This document shows, one piece after another, positions 49,345 through 60,870 of a stretch of 64,000 nt of DNA. The translations under genes and the position numbers were made by a program. Below the pieces are notes generated by a model. It had not been told where the DNA came from. It was given only the letters and a program-made list of their open reading frames with translations, and searched no databases. Source of the stretch: Emydura subglobosa (Eukaryota > Chordata > Testudines > Chelidae). The stretch is from positions 3,796,032 through 3,860,031 of the forward strand of contig ML679960.1 in NCBI GenBank assembly GCA_007922225.1, read 5' to 3'. Every line of letters begins with the position of its first letter. Within the stretch, counting starts at the first letter, position 1.

Positions 49345-51190
49345 GCTCCAATGAGAGAGACACGGTGGGTGAGGAAATAACTTTTATTGGACCAACTTCT
49401 GTTGACGAAAGAGACAAGCTTTTGAGCTTCGCAGAGCTCTTCTTTAGGTCTGGGAAACCTACTCAGAGTGTCACAGCAGCTGAATACAAGTTGTAACAGA
49501 TTGTTTAACATAAATAGTTAACACATGTAAGATACCATTCAGGGTGCAGTTCAGTTATATGACAAAAAAGGGAGAGTTAGTGGGTTACAGATTGTTGTAA
49601 TTAGCCATAAATCCAGTGTCTTTACTAAAACCATGAGTTATAGTATTGAAAAGTTATGAATTTAAGCTCCCAGGCTCATCTGTTGAGGTGTTGTGAAGAT
49701 TTCTTTTGAGAAGGAGGACTGAGAAGTCAGATATGGAGTGATTGTTCTGTGAAAAATTTTTGCCCGCAGGTGATATGGTGTTTGTCTTTTATCATTTTGC
49801 TCTGTGAGTTCATTCAAAAGCGTAGTGGTTGTCTGGTTTCACCCACATAGTTATTGGAGCATTGAGTGCACTGGATGAGGTATACCACATTTGTGATAGG
49901 CATGTATATGACCCATGGATCTTGAAAATTGTTTGCCGGGGGGATAATTTATCATTGTTAAATGTCTGCAAGTTTTGCATCTGTTATGGCAAGGTCTGAT
50001 GCCATGTTGAGTTGTTGGGATCTGGTCTGTGGGGAGCTTGCTTCTGATGATGAGCTTGGTGCGGTTGCAGCGGAGGCTCTTTGAAGGTCAGAAGAGGAGA
50101 TTCGGGAGAGATTTCCTTCAGGATGTTCCCCATCAAGTATTGGTTGTAATTGTTTAATGGTACCTTCTATGGGTTCCAGTGTGGGGTGGTAGGTGACAAG
50201 TAGGTCTGTGTGATCAGAGGGGTTTTTTCTGTATTTAAGGAAGTTCTCTTGGCATATTTGGGTGGCCTGTTCCATGACACAATCTACTTCTCTGGTGGAG
50301 TCACCTTGTTTGGTGAAGGCAGTTTTAAGTGTGTTAAGGTGTGTATCCTGGATTTTCTCCACTGAAGATATTCTGTGTATCTGAGTGTCTGGCTGTAGGT
50401 AACAGGTTTCTTGGTGTTTTGGGGGTAGTTACTTGATCTCTGAAGGTTGTTGTGTACACTTGTCAGTAGGGTTCCATTTGAAGCTGATTATGGTGTCCAG
50501 GAAGTTGGTGCTGCTGTGAATGTGCTTTCGAGAGCGTTTACTGGATGGATGGTGGTTGTTGAAGTTGTGGTGGAAATCAGTGAGGGAGTTTAGATTATCA
50601 GTCCAGAGGATGAAAATATCATCAATGTATCTCAGGTATATCATGGGTTTCATGGTGCATTTGTCCAGAAATTCTTCCTCAAAGTATCCTATAAAGAGTT
50701 TGGCATATATTGAGGAACCATACTAGAATCCATGGTTGTTCCTATGGTTTGGACAAAGTGTGTGTTGAATGTAGAATTGTTGAGTGAGGATGAAATGGAT
50801 AAGTTTGACAGTGTGTTTCAGGTGGATATCTGAGTGTTGTCCTTTGCCTTGTAGATATGTGAGGCAGATGGCAATGCCATCATTGTGAGGGATGTTGGTG
50901 TATAGGGAGGTGACATCTGCAGTGGCAAGGATGGTGTTCTGAGGGAGGTTGTTAGTGTTGCAGAGTTTCTAGAGGATGTTGGTTGTATCCTGAAGGAAAC
51001 TGACCCTTTGTGTGGTGAGTGGCTCAAGGATAGTTTCTGTAAACCCTGATATTCCTTCAGTAAGAGTGCCTTGACCAGGTATAATCTGTCTGTGTGGGCT
51101 TTTGTATCACTTAGGTGTCTGTCATGGGGATTGTCTCGGGGGGTTGGGAGCCAGGCATTTTGACTCTGTGCTTGGGCATAACTTCCCACC
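49345..51190 (-). mobile_element. Penelope-like retroelement with RT and GIY-YIG endonuclease remnants
   Basis: Minus strand: 51189-50818 is the RT N-terminal part; about 50740 reads QTIGTTMDSSMVPQY; 50653 onward reads YLRYIDDIFILW, the catalytic YxDD box; 50362-49958 is an RT thumb-like segment; about 49890-49800 reads NVVYLIQCTQCSNNYVGETR, the GIY-YIG endonuclease core. RT followed by GIY-YIG is diagnostic of Penelope-like elements. Stops and shifts show that it is dead. The 3' end is near 49345. Confidence 0.85.
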
Positions 51191-51905
51191 CTGTTTTTCA
51201 GGGCAGTTTAGCCTAGTGGCCTGAGCCAATATGTCAGCCTTTGTAGCCTAGGCTGTGTGGCCTAGTATCCAGAGTCAATAGGGTGGCCCTGGCTCACAGG
51301 GCAACAGGGCCTAGAGGCCGGATTCAATAGAGCGGCCTTTTTGGTGTGGACGATGTGGCCTAATGGTATGCTGGGGGAGTGGGGCGCCTAGGGATGAGTG
51401 GCACCTGGATAGGGAGGCTCAGGCTCTACCAGCTCTTCCAAGCCCCAGTCCGTGGCCCTGGTTTTGGCACGGGTGTTTGCTGCCAAGTCAGCAGAGATCT
51501 CCCCGAAACACACTGACTGGTTCCCCAGTTCTCCCCCTATGGCACAATTAAAATCCCTTGGGCTGCTTCCTACCCTTTTCCCCCATGACAACGTCTATGG
51601 CTTTCTTTGGGGTCATCAGTGGTAGCCACTCCCAGCAGCTGCTCCCTCGGGACCTCTTTCGGGTGGTGAGGCAGCTGCCTGGGTTGTGGTGCTTCCTACC
51701 TATGTGGTCTGGGTCTCTGGCGTCTACCGAGCAGGAATCTACAGAGTGCATCCTCCCTCCTCAGCAGTCCATCTCAATTGAGCTGGGCTGCTCCCTGTTG
51801 TACTGGGGCTGCAGGTGGAGCATGCCCAGTAGAGCTGAGGGGACATGGCCTCCGCAGCCCACAGAATGGGATTAACCCCAGGCGGACAGGTGTGGGGCTT
51901 CCACA
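51190..51905. repeat. GC-rich repeat block directly upstream of exon 3
   Basis: 51200-51370 repeats GTGGCCTA or similar and (AG/GAT)TCAATAG at about 60 bp. The remainder is GC-rich to 51905. It abuts the Penelope-like element and ends about 65 bp from the exon 3 acceptor. The 105-codon frame has no domain. Possibly an LTR; not classified. Confidence 0.45.
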
Positions 51906-51969
51906 CCCCGCACAGTGTCTTTGAACATTTTACCGCCAGTTCTTAATGTCACATTTCTTTATATTTCAG

Positions 51970-52041
51970 GTATATGCAAAGTTTCCTTGAGCTTTTAGAA
52001 TATGAAAATAAAAGCCCTGAGGATCCTCATATTCTGGATGA
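51970..52041 (+). CDS. PDK3: PDK3 coding exon 3 (residues 83-106 plus two bases of Asp107)
   Basis: This 72-bp exon begins after a TTTCAG acceptor, completes Trp83, and encodes YMQSFLELLEYENKSPEDPH followed by ILD. The segment YENKSPEDP is the best isoform marker in the window, since PDK1, 2 and 4 differ here. It ends in GATGA before a GTAAGT donor; joined to exon 4 this gives Asp-Asp-Phe where mammals have Asp-Asn-Phe. The length is a multiple of three, so skipping would keep the frame. A GC-rich repeat block ends about 65 bp upstream of the acceptor, unusually close. Confidence 0.94.
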
Positions 52042-52469
52042 GTAAGTAATGATTTATTTTAAAAGTAAAACCACAATAGGAAAACGATCTGTTACAAGAC
52101 AGAATTTCTGTTTATTGTAACAGCATAGACGTAATCGGATTTGTAAAATAGAACTCAGGTACTTAAGACTCAAACAGAAAATCTAAGTTTGTTTGAACAA
52201 CCTACGTTGTATATTGCTAGTTCCTAACTTGCAATACTATAAAATGTGTTAAATTAAAGATATGTAAAAGAAAAAGTATACATAAATAAAGGTATACTTA
52301 TGTACCAAACACTTTTAACACTAAAAAACCCCTACTTAAGTTCTCTTTGTTTTCCTTGAGTTCAGGCACTCTATTATAGTATTTTAATGTACAATATTCA
52401 TGTATTAATATTTCTAACAAGATTTATAACTTGGAATAGAATACTTACCATATAATAAAAATTGTTTGA

Positions 52470-52537
52470 GGTGAAGTCCTGTCACTGTTGAAGTCAGTGG
52501 GAGTTTTGCCATTGATTTCAATGAGGACAAGATTTAA
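52470..52537. repeat. Small palindromic repeat
   Basis: GTGAAGTCCTGTCACTGTTG and its inverted partner (TCAATGAGGACAAGATTT) enclose AGTCAGTGGGAGTTTTGCCA. A half copy of the same kind lies at 13090-13125. Confidence 0.5.
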
Positions 52538-55179
52538 CTCTTCATTGCTATCTATCTGAGCTGAGTTCAGACTAATGACTTTGAGGTAAAAGGTTTCCTG
52601 GGCCAAATTCAGACCAGAAGAAAGCAAACACAATTTCCACTGAAGATCAAACTTATTCTGATTTTCTTACTGCCAGTACAATACACTGTACCTAAGCTAA
52701 CTGCGTTCTTTCTCATAGATCGTTACCATTGAAGATTTTGTAGATTCTATGTTTTTATTTTAGTTATTTACTAAACTTCAGTTAGAGAGTCCATCCAATA
52801 CTCTAGGTGCCCTTGACACTCTTTCAAAAATATACTAACAAATAAACAGACCCATCAGTTTCTCCAGATCATATCAAATACTCCGACAACAACATAAATA
52901 TAACAAAAACTTATCAACAGAGTCCCATGCCACTGCTACTCAGCCCTTTCCTACATTCCTAGCTTCATGGTTAAGGGAGAAAAGGTGGGCACTCCGAAGG
53001 CTAATGGATTAAGACTAAGACTGTTACAGACCTGGGAAGGAAGCAAGTTCCAGAAGTTCTCCATTACATCTGCATAATCATATGATTCCTTTGTGATTAT
53101 ACCACAAAAAGTGGCCCTTCATTTGAAACTTGGTAGACAGTTTTGTTTATGCATGAGAAGGAGTAAAACTTTGCTAATGCTCCCTCAGTTATATTGGTGC
53201 AGTGCTAACAGTTTTAAAGGAGTAAATTCTTTAAGTTTTTCAGGTAAACAGATTAGACGTGGAGCAGATCAGTTGAGTAAGATGTCATGTTTTGGTTTTT
53301 TCTTTGCTGACCAGAACTGCACTTTAAAGTGACATTTCTAATAGCTATATTCTGTTCTGGAAAGGTAAATAAGATGTGCCTTCATGTTTCATTCTTCGTT
53401 TTAAAGTGATCATCCCAAATTTCTCACTAAGCTTATATATGAATTCCATTTAAAATGAGTCTAAAATACCTTCTAGTTTTATATTGAGAGATGAGAGTTT
53501 TTGCATGACTCTTTTTTTGAGTTTATGAGGAAACGGATAGCCACTTGTATTGTGATTTGTTCAGAAATTGCCCTTAGAGAAGGGCTCCATGCTTACTCTC
53601 CTGAAGCTGTGGTGACACTCTTGTGATGATACAAAAGCCAGATCAGAAGTTAGATCTGATACATATTTTGGTAAAACTGCTCCTTCAGTCTGTTTACAAA
53701 TTATGGTGCTCTTCAAAGCTTGTTCCAAAGGGGTTACTGCTAGGTAATCTGAATGAGTGGGAGATCAGAGCAAGATATTTCATGAAAAACACAAGTTTAT
53801 TTGTCCATAGAGTTCTCCCAATGTATGGTCTACTAAAATCTAGTATAAATCTTATGTTACATCATCTCAGGTTGTCTTCATTTGGCTACTGTTTCTGGAT
53901 AGACAGTTAAAAATTGAAGGGATAAAGAACTCCTCTTATTGGTGCTGCCTTCATGAACATCTGCTAAGGTTCATGAAGTTAACTAGGTTCAACCAGATTT
54001 CTAAGAATTCCTGATCTGTCCAACTCAATGTTTTATTCACTGTGGTTTGGAGAGGTATTATTCAGTATTTTGAAAACTTAGTTACTAGTGAATAACTCAG
54101 AATATTAATGAATTTCTTCATTCTGGTGTCTTGTGGGATTGGTTTGAAATAATTGGTGCTCTTCTACAGTATAAAGTGAAAAGATCAGGGGTAAGCTTGA
54201 CAGACATGGGGCATAGCAAGATTAAGGAAAACTGAGACTCAGAAATATACATAAATGTACTCAGGTTGTTGACTTTTAAAAAAAAATTAGATCTAGCTTA
54301 GTTCATAGGAAAGAGTATCTTCAAGAATGAAGTAAAGCCTCTTTGAAGATAGTAGGACAAGCAGTTGCATCCTTGAAATAATTAAGGATTCCTTTATAAT
54401 ATAGGTTGTCCTCTATACTATTGGAGAAAACTGGTTTTTAGGCAGGCACGCTTTCTGATATGAAACATAAAGAAATTCACATTTGTTTCCTGGTAGCACC
54501 ATATCTCTATGTTTGCAGAAGAGAAAACAGGATTTTATGTTACCGACTTTCTTGCAACCAAAAAATGATTTCGCCATTCACAGCTAGGAAGCAGAAGACT
54601 GAAACCTCTCTTTTCTTGGCATTTAACTCTCAGATTTCAGTGGTTACAGATCACACATAATCAGAAAGACCTAATCTATTTAAAAGAATCTCTGAAGCCT
54701 TAAGCACTAAAGTAGTTTTGGAGAGAGGATGCTTGTCCAATCAGCAAGGTGGGCAAGTATGTAATAACAGTCCTTTTTTATTGTAAAAGACTTTAGATTT
54801 GGGATTAGGCAATGTCTGTTAAGACTTCCCTATTACTGCTTATTTTGCAAAGTAAGATATCATTTTGAAAGACTAGATGAGCCATTTGTGGAGGCACTTA
54901 AGAATTGCTGATTAGACAGGAGATGGTGAATGTTATTTTAAAAGGGGAACATTCCTTCACAATCAGCAATGTAGGGTGAAGGGGGGGAAAGCAGCTTTAG
55001 GGAAAATGGATATATTATTTCTCATTAGGAGAGGCACATGTGACATTACCAGGGTACAATCTGGACTGTTGAACAGTTGTGTCCCCTCATTTCTTCAGCC
55101 TAGCATGGCTTTTACACTGTTTGCTGTGAGAGCAACCTCTCCTGGTCTGCTGGCACACAGCCTCCAGCATGTAAATTAT

Positions 55180-56165
55180 TCCCAGCTATAGTGTATGAAC
55201 GCTATAGTCAGCCACCCATGAATTACACTGTAGTAAACTCCCAGTCCCAGACTTTCCCCCAGAAATGTGGGTCCTGGTACTGCCCAGCTCTCTCTCCTTC
55301 TGGACAATACAAGCTCATATAAACTCTGTCATTTCAGTAATAGAAAATGATGTGCACAAATCCTGTTAACTCAAATGGAGTTTCCCAAACACTTCAGTCC
55401 AAACACACTGGTTTAGATAAAACAATAAAACAAGTTTATTAACGACAGCAAAAAAGATTTTAAGTGATTACAAGTAATGAGGCATAAAAGTCAGAATTAG
55501 TTACAAGAAAATAAAAGGTAAAACACTGTTAATACCTACTTTAACAAGCTAAATTAATTCAAAGCAAAGATCTCTCTCACCACATGCTTCAGCAATCTTA
55601 GTGGCTGGATTTCTTTCAGCCAGGACCCCTTTCTCAGTTCAGTGTTACTTTCATTGTCCTTCAGGTGTTGTTGATACTGTGGACAGAGAGAGAGGGAGAA
55701 ATCTTTTGGGGTGTCTGTTCCCCTTTATCATAGTTCTTTTTTTCTTTGCAAATCATCTCCATCTGAGGCCCAGGAGACAAAAAGTGTGTGGAGACTGGAA
55801 CCTCCAGCTGTTTCTTTGTCAAGATATACATTTCTTGCTCTCATGCTTTTTCCTGCCAAAGAATGGCCTCTTGACCAGTCCATTTGAACTTGTTGACACG
55901 TGGCTGAGGCATTGGTTTGCTTTTTGTTTATAAGGAACTGGTTTGTGGCTGTTTTTGTAGACTAGGAATATGTCTCAGTAATATCATGCAGTAGAATCTT
56001 ATAACTTTACATACAATGTTGCCACACACATTTTACCAGAATGATGATGTGCAAAGTATGAGTTTTCAAATGGTACTTTACAAGGCATACTTGGTACAAA
56101 ATTTATCATAGTCTTGTAAAAGGGATGAACATCGGGATACAGACCGTCACAGTACGTTTTACTTC
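55180..56165. repeat. Unclassified interspersed repeat
   Basis: Contains AAACAAGTTTATTAACGACA and AAAGATTTTAAGTGATTACA and ends near CAGACCGTCACAGTACG. The style resembles 9480-9900. No coding domain. Confidence 0.35.
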
Positions 56166-57717
56166 TCAACAGTGCTGTAGGCCAGAAAAACATAAGTGGG
56201 AAATAGATACAGATTCTAAAAAATTGATAAAACAGCTTTTTTTCTTTTTTAACTGTGAGGAATAGTGTGAGATAAAGTAAAGGGGAACAGACTAGAGGCA
56301 TCACTCTCCACTCTAATTGAGTCATTAGGCTTATCACAGGAATGTTTAAAACTTCTGAATACCCCACAAAAAATCCAAGGATGTGGTGACAATTGCTTTT
56401 TTTGCAAATAATTAATGAAAGACCTTTTTGTGTACTAGCAACTTCAATCTCAGATGTTATACATTGACTTTTAGAAGAAGTAAATTCTAGTGACTAATCA
56501 GTCTTCCATTCTCTATATCTTCAGACAGTCTAATGTATTATAATTTCCTTCCAGAGGTGGTGCTTAGGTTCTAATTTAATCAATTATTCACTCAATTTGT
56601 CAAAAGCAGTTCTTCTGTGCTCATTATAAACCCACTGAGAATTTGCTTCAGAGTTAAAAAGACTCCTTAGTTTTGCAGACACAGCTACAACTTAACAAAA
56701 GTGTCACCATCTTTGCCTTCCTTTGAAAAGTATGTATCATTTGTTTTTATTTGATTCTGAAGTGGAGGGAAAAAAGCATTATTGTCAATGTGTTATTGAT
56801 CGTCAGTAATATCAATGAGAAAAGTGGCAGAGGTGAAGATTGCTAACTTTTCATGTTTTGAGATTAAAAAAAGATATTCAAGTAATCCTTTTTTAAAACG
56901 TTAATTATTCTTTTCAGTATTTTGTACCTCAAAAAATTGTATCTAAAAAGCAATGGTAACTCTTCAAAGATCAAAGGTTCTGGTCTGCTTTGACAAGAAA
57001 GTAACAATTTTCATCTATTTTAGAATAGATGCCTACTGTTGCCTTGCATCAGTACCATTAAAAAGAATAACTTTAAGTAGACTGTTAAAACTTCTTGATC
57101 TCCAAAGCGGAAGATACTGCAGAAAAAGGAGAAAGTGCCATTGTATGTGTTCTGCCATCTAGAGTCATAAAAAGAAACAACAGAGTTGTGTCTGTGCACA
57201 TGCAGATACTGATAATTACTTAAAACATAACCATCCTCATAAATTCCTTCTACTCTACTCTAAAAACACTGTGGGGACATCTTTCTGGTAATTCTGACAG
57301 ACAGCTAAGTGGTCTCTTCTGAGGCAACTCCCCACCAATTGACTGCCTCTTGCAGAATTTGTGAACCAAGCAAAATAAGTGAGATCTGTTGTTCTGGATT
57401 GACAGAGAAGAAAGTTCTGGAGAAAACACAATTTCAAATAACTTGTTATGCCCCAGAAAAATTTGTCAAGAGGTGTTGAATGTTTACACTTGTTTGATGA
57501 GCATACAGTTGCACCTTAATATATTTCCCTTTAGTTTGACATATGGTAGGTAGTAATGTAGTTTGATTTTTGTTTCTTTTGATAAACTTTTGTAGACTGT
57601 GGGGGATAAGCAATAAGAAATTGTCTTGTGTATGAATGAATATTTGAAAACAGCGATGTGAGATGTAGAGATTCTCATTACTCTAACATTCTGTTTCTAA
57701 TTTTATGTTTCTTTCAG

Positions 57718-57902
57718 CTTTTTAGAAGTTTTAATTAAAGTAAGGAACAGACACAACGATGTGGTTCCTACCATGGCGCAAGGGGTGATTGAGTACAAGG
57801 AAAAGTATGGCTTTGATCCGTTTGTTAGCAGTAACATCCAGTATTTTCTAGATAGATTCTACACCAACCGCATCTCTTTCCGCATGCTTATTAACCAGCA
57901 CA
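57718..57902 (+). CDS. PDK3: PDK3 coding exon 4 (residues 107-168 plus first base of Thr169)
   Basis: The 185-bp exon follows a TTTCTTTCAG acceptor. It encodes [20 protein letters not shown], then [14 protein letters not shown], then a segment with [15 protein letters not shown] and FRMLINQH. The RNRHNDVxPTMAQG block is a hallmark of the PDK/BCKDK regulatory domain, and the last helix carries the [11 protein letters not shown] signature. Small substitutions from mammalian PDK3 (E for Q, Y for F, VSS for IST) are conservative. The donor is GTAAGT, phase 1. Nothing is broken. Confidence 0.95.
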
Positions 57903-59822
57903 GTAAGTAATTGCTTTGTTTTTCAACTTGGAGGAATAGTTAGTTGTTGCTCATAAACCTGAAAAGACTGCATTGATTTGGCATTCCTCAAATTCTTCGA
58001 ATCAACAATTAATTTTAATATTCTGTGGTGAAGATGGTAGATGATATATTGGGGCAACTGGTTATTTAAGTAGTGCTGTCTTTTTTGAGGTGTCTAGAAT
58101 TTAATCTGAATATCTAAGCAGTATAACAGCCTTGTATTCCAAAGTGATCGGCTGCAGTGAAGCTCGCATGTTATATTTTGTCATTGTGACTGTAAAAATT
58201 TTTTTCACCTTGTTAAAAGATGCAGTGTGCAAGGTGATGTATAAGATATTTTTAGGTACTACTAAAGTAACTGCATCTTCTCTGCCTACTAGACTGCTCT
58301 GTAGATTTGACACATTTCATCATCAAACACAAAAGTCTTCGACCTTTTCCGTTTTATTGTGTTTGTGAATAGTGTTTGTTAACTGCGTATTTTAAGAGCT
58401 AAATAGTTTCCAGCAAATTATGCTATCTCCTGCTATTAATTCACCAACCTCTTTTTTCTTATCTTCTAAAGAAACTATATTTCTCACTTAGATACCAATT
58501 TTTGTTCTGCTTTTATGAATCAACATGAGTAGTTCTGATTTGCACACTTCCCTCACATTATATTTTCAGGTTTGTACTGTTATAAGTGTCCATTTTTGGT
58601 ATTCATCTTATAGTGTGAAATAAATTACTGATGTAGCTCCCAGAAACCAATATCTGTTGCAAAAGGTCAATCTTTTGATCTCTTGAAGTGTATTGTTGTA
58701 TCATGGAATTTAGGGTTTCATTTGTTGTCCAATATTTTGCTGTTTATGATATCTTAAAAACATGGGCACACTTCATATGGTAGGAAAAATGTTTAAGTTC
58801 CAGGATATTTTACTAATAATTAAGTATGTATCCAGTAACTTTTATTTATAACATTACCAGTGAAAGAGGTGTTAAATGCAATAGTATAACAAGGCTAAAA
58901 AGATGAGAATAGTATATTCACTAAGCAGTAAGTCTGACCAGACACAGAAACAAAGAAGAAAAATCTAGATAAATAAAAAAGCCCTTAGAAAATAAATGTT
59001 AATAATAAATAAAGGCTTCATCCTATCGGAGTTTGTAGCCTAGTCTAATCACATAAATTGCTCCAGTTTAATATTGTGATGTTACACTGGTTTAGTTAGC
59101 TGGTGCAACTTTGAGTCTGGACACTCATACCAATTTAAACCTGGTTTATATCATTTTAGTTTGTAAAAAGTTGCAGCAGTTTAACTAAACCAGTTTAACA
59201 TATCTTTAATTACATTGGTGCAATTTCTTTGTGTAGACAAACTCTAGTGATCCAGCCTTGATTTGTTAAGGGCAAATGGCTGCCTTCTCAAGTGTTGAAA
59301 GAGAGATTCCTAGGACAAGTTTTGGAAACAGAGGCTCTGTGTAATTTGGCCTTGACCCCTACAGAGTTCTGTTGGCTGCTAAGTATTAGAAACCTTTTAT
59401 ATCTCATCTAACTGACAGTTCTCATCTACCCACACCTTTTTATTGTAACATCCCCATTATTGTCATAGCTGTGCACTGAGATAAATGTATGAACATTAGC
59501 ATTTTACAATTCAGTTGTATCTGTACTGACTCTAGTCTATCCTGAGAATGATGAGACTTTTTGTCTTTTTTCCTGGATAGACATAAATGGACTCCAATGC
59601 ATTCATTTCTCATATCGTATCAGATATTGCAAACTACAGTTACTAAACACAGTGTTTTTTCTAGAGAGACAGCAATAGTCTTGATCAGAGACTGACATTA
59701 TGGAGGAGTATCTGGTTGCAGTGTGACACTGAATCTTGTCAGCACACTGTCTGATTTAATTTTTCTATGTTGTTTTAAATGTAATTGTCATTCAGTTAAC
59801 TGCCAACTTTTTTTCCTCTTAG
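57903..59822 (+). other. PDK3: PDK3 intron 4 (1.9 kb)
   Basis: GTAAGT to TCTTAG. Apart from the palindromic element at 59055-59255, nothing was recognised. Confidence 0.9.
59055..59255. mobile_element. Palindromic MITE
   Basis: ACTGGTTTAGTTAGCTGGTG at the left pairs with AACTAAACCAGT at the right, and GTCTGGACACTC and GTGTAGACAAAC mark the centre and end. Ends are decayed. Confidence 0.55.
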
Positions 59823-59912
59823 CTCTTCTTTTTGGTGGAGACATTAATCCTGCTCATCCCAAGCATATTGGGAGTATTGATCCTACCTGTAATGTGGCTG
59901 AGGTAGTAAAAG
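59823..59912 (+). CDS. PDK3: PDK3 coding exon 5 (residues 169-198 plus one base), last exon in window
   Basis: A long pyrimidine tract ending TCTTAG precedes this 90-bp exon. It encodes LLFGGDINPAHPKHIGSIDP and CNVAEVVK, the linker between the regulatory helices and the GHKL ATPase domain. Mammalian PDK3 has DTNPVHPKHIGSIDPTCNVAD here, so only three or four residues differ. The donor is GTAAGG, phase 1, and the following codon should be Asp once exon 6 is joined. Exon 6 is not found in the remaining 4 kb. Confidence 0.95.
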
Positions 59913-60114
59913 GTAAGGAGACGATAAATTTAACATTTGTATTATGTTCCAAACCCCAATTTACAATTATATATACCTAACTACTTAAGGTGTTTAGATG
60001 AAAGGCAGAAGATTTATCTCCATTTAATTAAAATTTAAAAATCTCTTAAGGAATGATACATACTCAATTGCTTATAATGAGGCCATAAAACTATCAAAAA
60101 TGATTATAATATTA

Positions 60115-60335
60115 ACACCACCTAGCTCTTATAGCACTTTTCATCTGTAGATCTCAGTGCTCTTTCCAAGGAAGGTGAGTATCATTATCTCCTTTTTACA
60201 GATCAGGAAACTGAGACACAGGTAGAATAAAGTCTTGCTCAGGGACTTCCAGCAGGCCAGTGGCAGAACTGGAACTAGAACCTATGTTTCTTGTGTCCTA
60301 GTCTGATACTTTATCTACTAGACTATACTTTCTAG
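60115..60335 (-). repeat. MIR-like tRNA-derived SINE
   Basis: TTTTTACAGATCAGGAAACT, GAGACACAGGTAGAATAAAG, AGTGGCAGAACTGGAACTAG and CTACTAGACTATA are the reverse of the MIR-like SINE body. The tail side (60115-60150, TAGCTCTTATAGCACTTTTC) is also typical. Confidence 0.8.
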
Positions 60336-60749
60336 TGGTCTCAAAATCCAAAAATCTGAAACTAGTGGAATGTTAATATAACTACAAAAAATGGAATTAT
60401 AACATTGTCTTGTATTACAAGGACCAATTAAAGTCTGTGACTACTCCTTATAACCTTTCCTTATGCTTGATATGGGGTTAAATTATTTTCCAAAAAGTAT
60501 TTAAGAATACATATAATTTTGGTATTCCTTTCTACTTGACATTCTTTCTAAAGGAAATCAAAAATATATATAGTTCTCTGTTCTTGTATGATTACTCTAG
60601 AGCCTTACTTGAATAAAGAAATAAACACCTCAAGAAAGTGAGGTTATAATCCAAGAATAATATTCAGATATTTAGAAACTCTTGGCTTTTGTCTTTGGGT
60701 ACCACACATATAAGGATGTTTTGATATAACTGTACACCTTGTCACTTAG

Positions 60750-60870
60750 TGTTGCTCCCATGGACTATGCATATGTGTATGAGTATAAACTCATATGTTC
60801 CATACACACATGAGTGAATATGTACACATGCATATATGCATTTCATACACATATGAGCATATTCACATAC
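60750..60870. repeat. Alternating purine-pyrimidine CATATG-type simple repeat
   Basis: Words CATATG, CATACACA and GTATGAGTATA alternate in both orientations, a decayed palindromic microsatellite. Confidence 0.6.

Larger units (their letters stand above)
41985..51969 (+). other. PDK3: PDK3 intron 2 (10 kb)
   Basis: GTAAGT to TTTCAG. 41990-43240 and 45060-46860 hold no recognisable feature; the rest is described under separate transposon entries. Confidence 0.9.
52042..57717 (+). other. PDK3: PDK3 intron 3 (5.7 kb)
   Basis: GTAAGT to TTTCAG. 52650-55180 and 56170-57710 show no recognisable gene or repeat. Confidence 0.9.
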
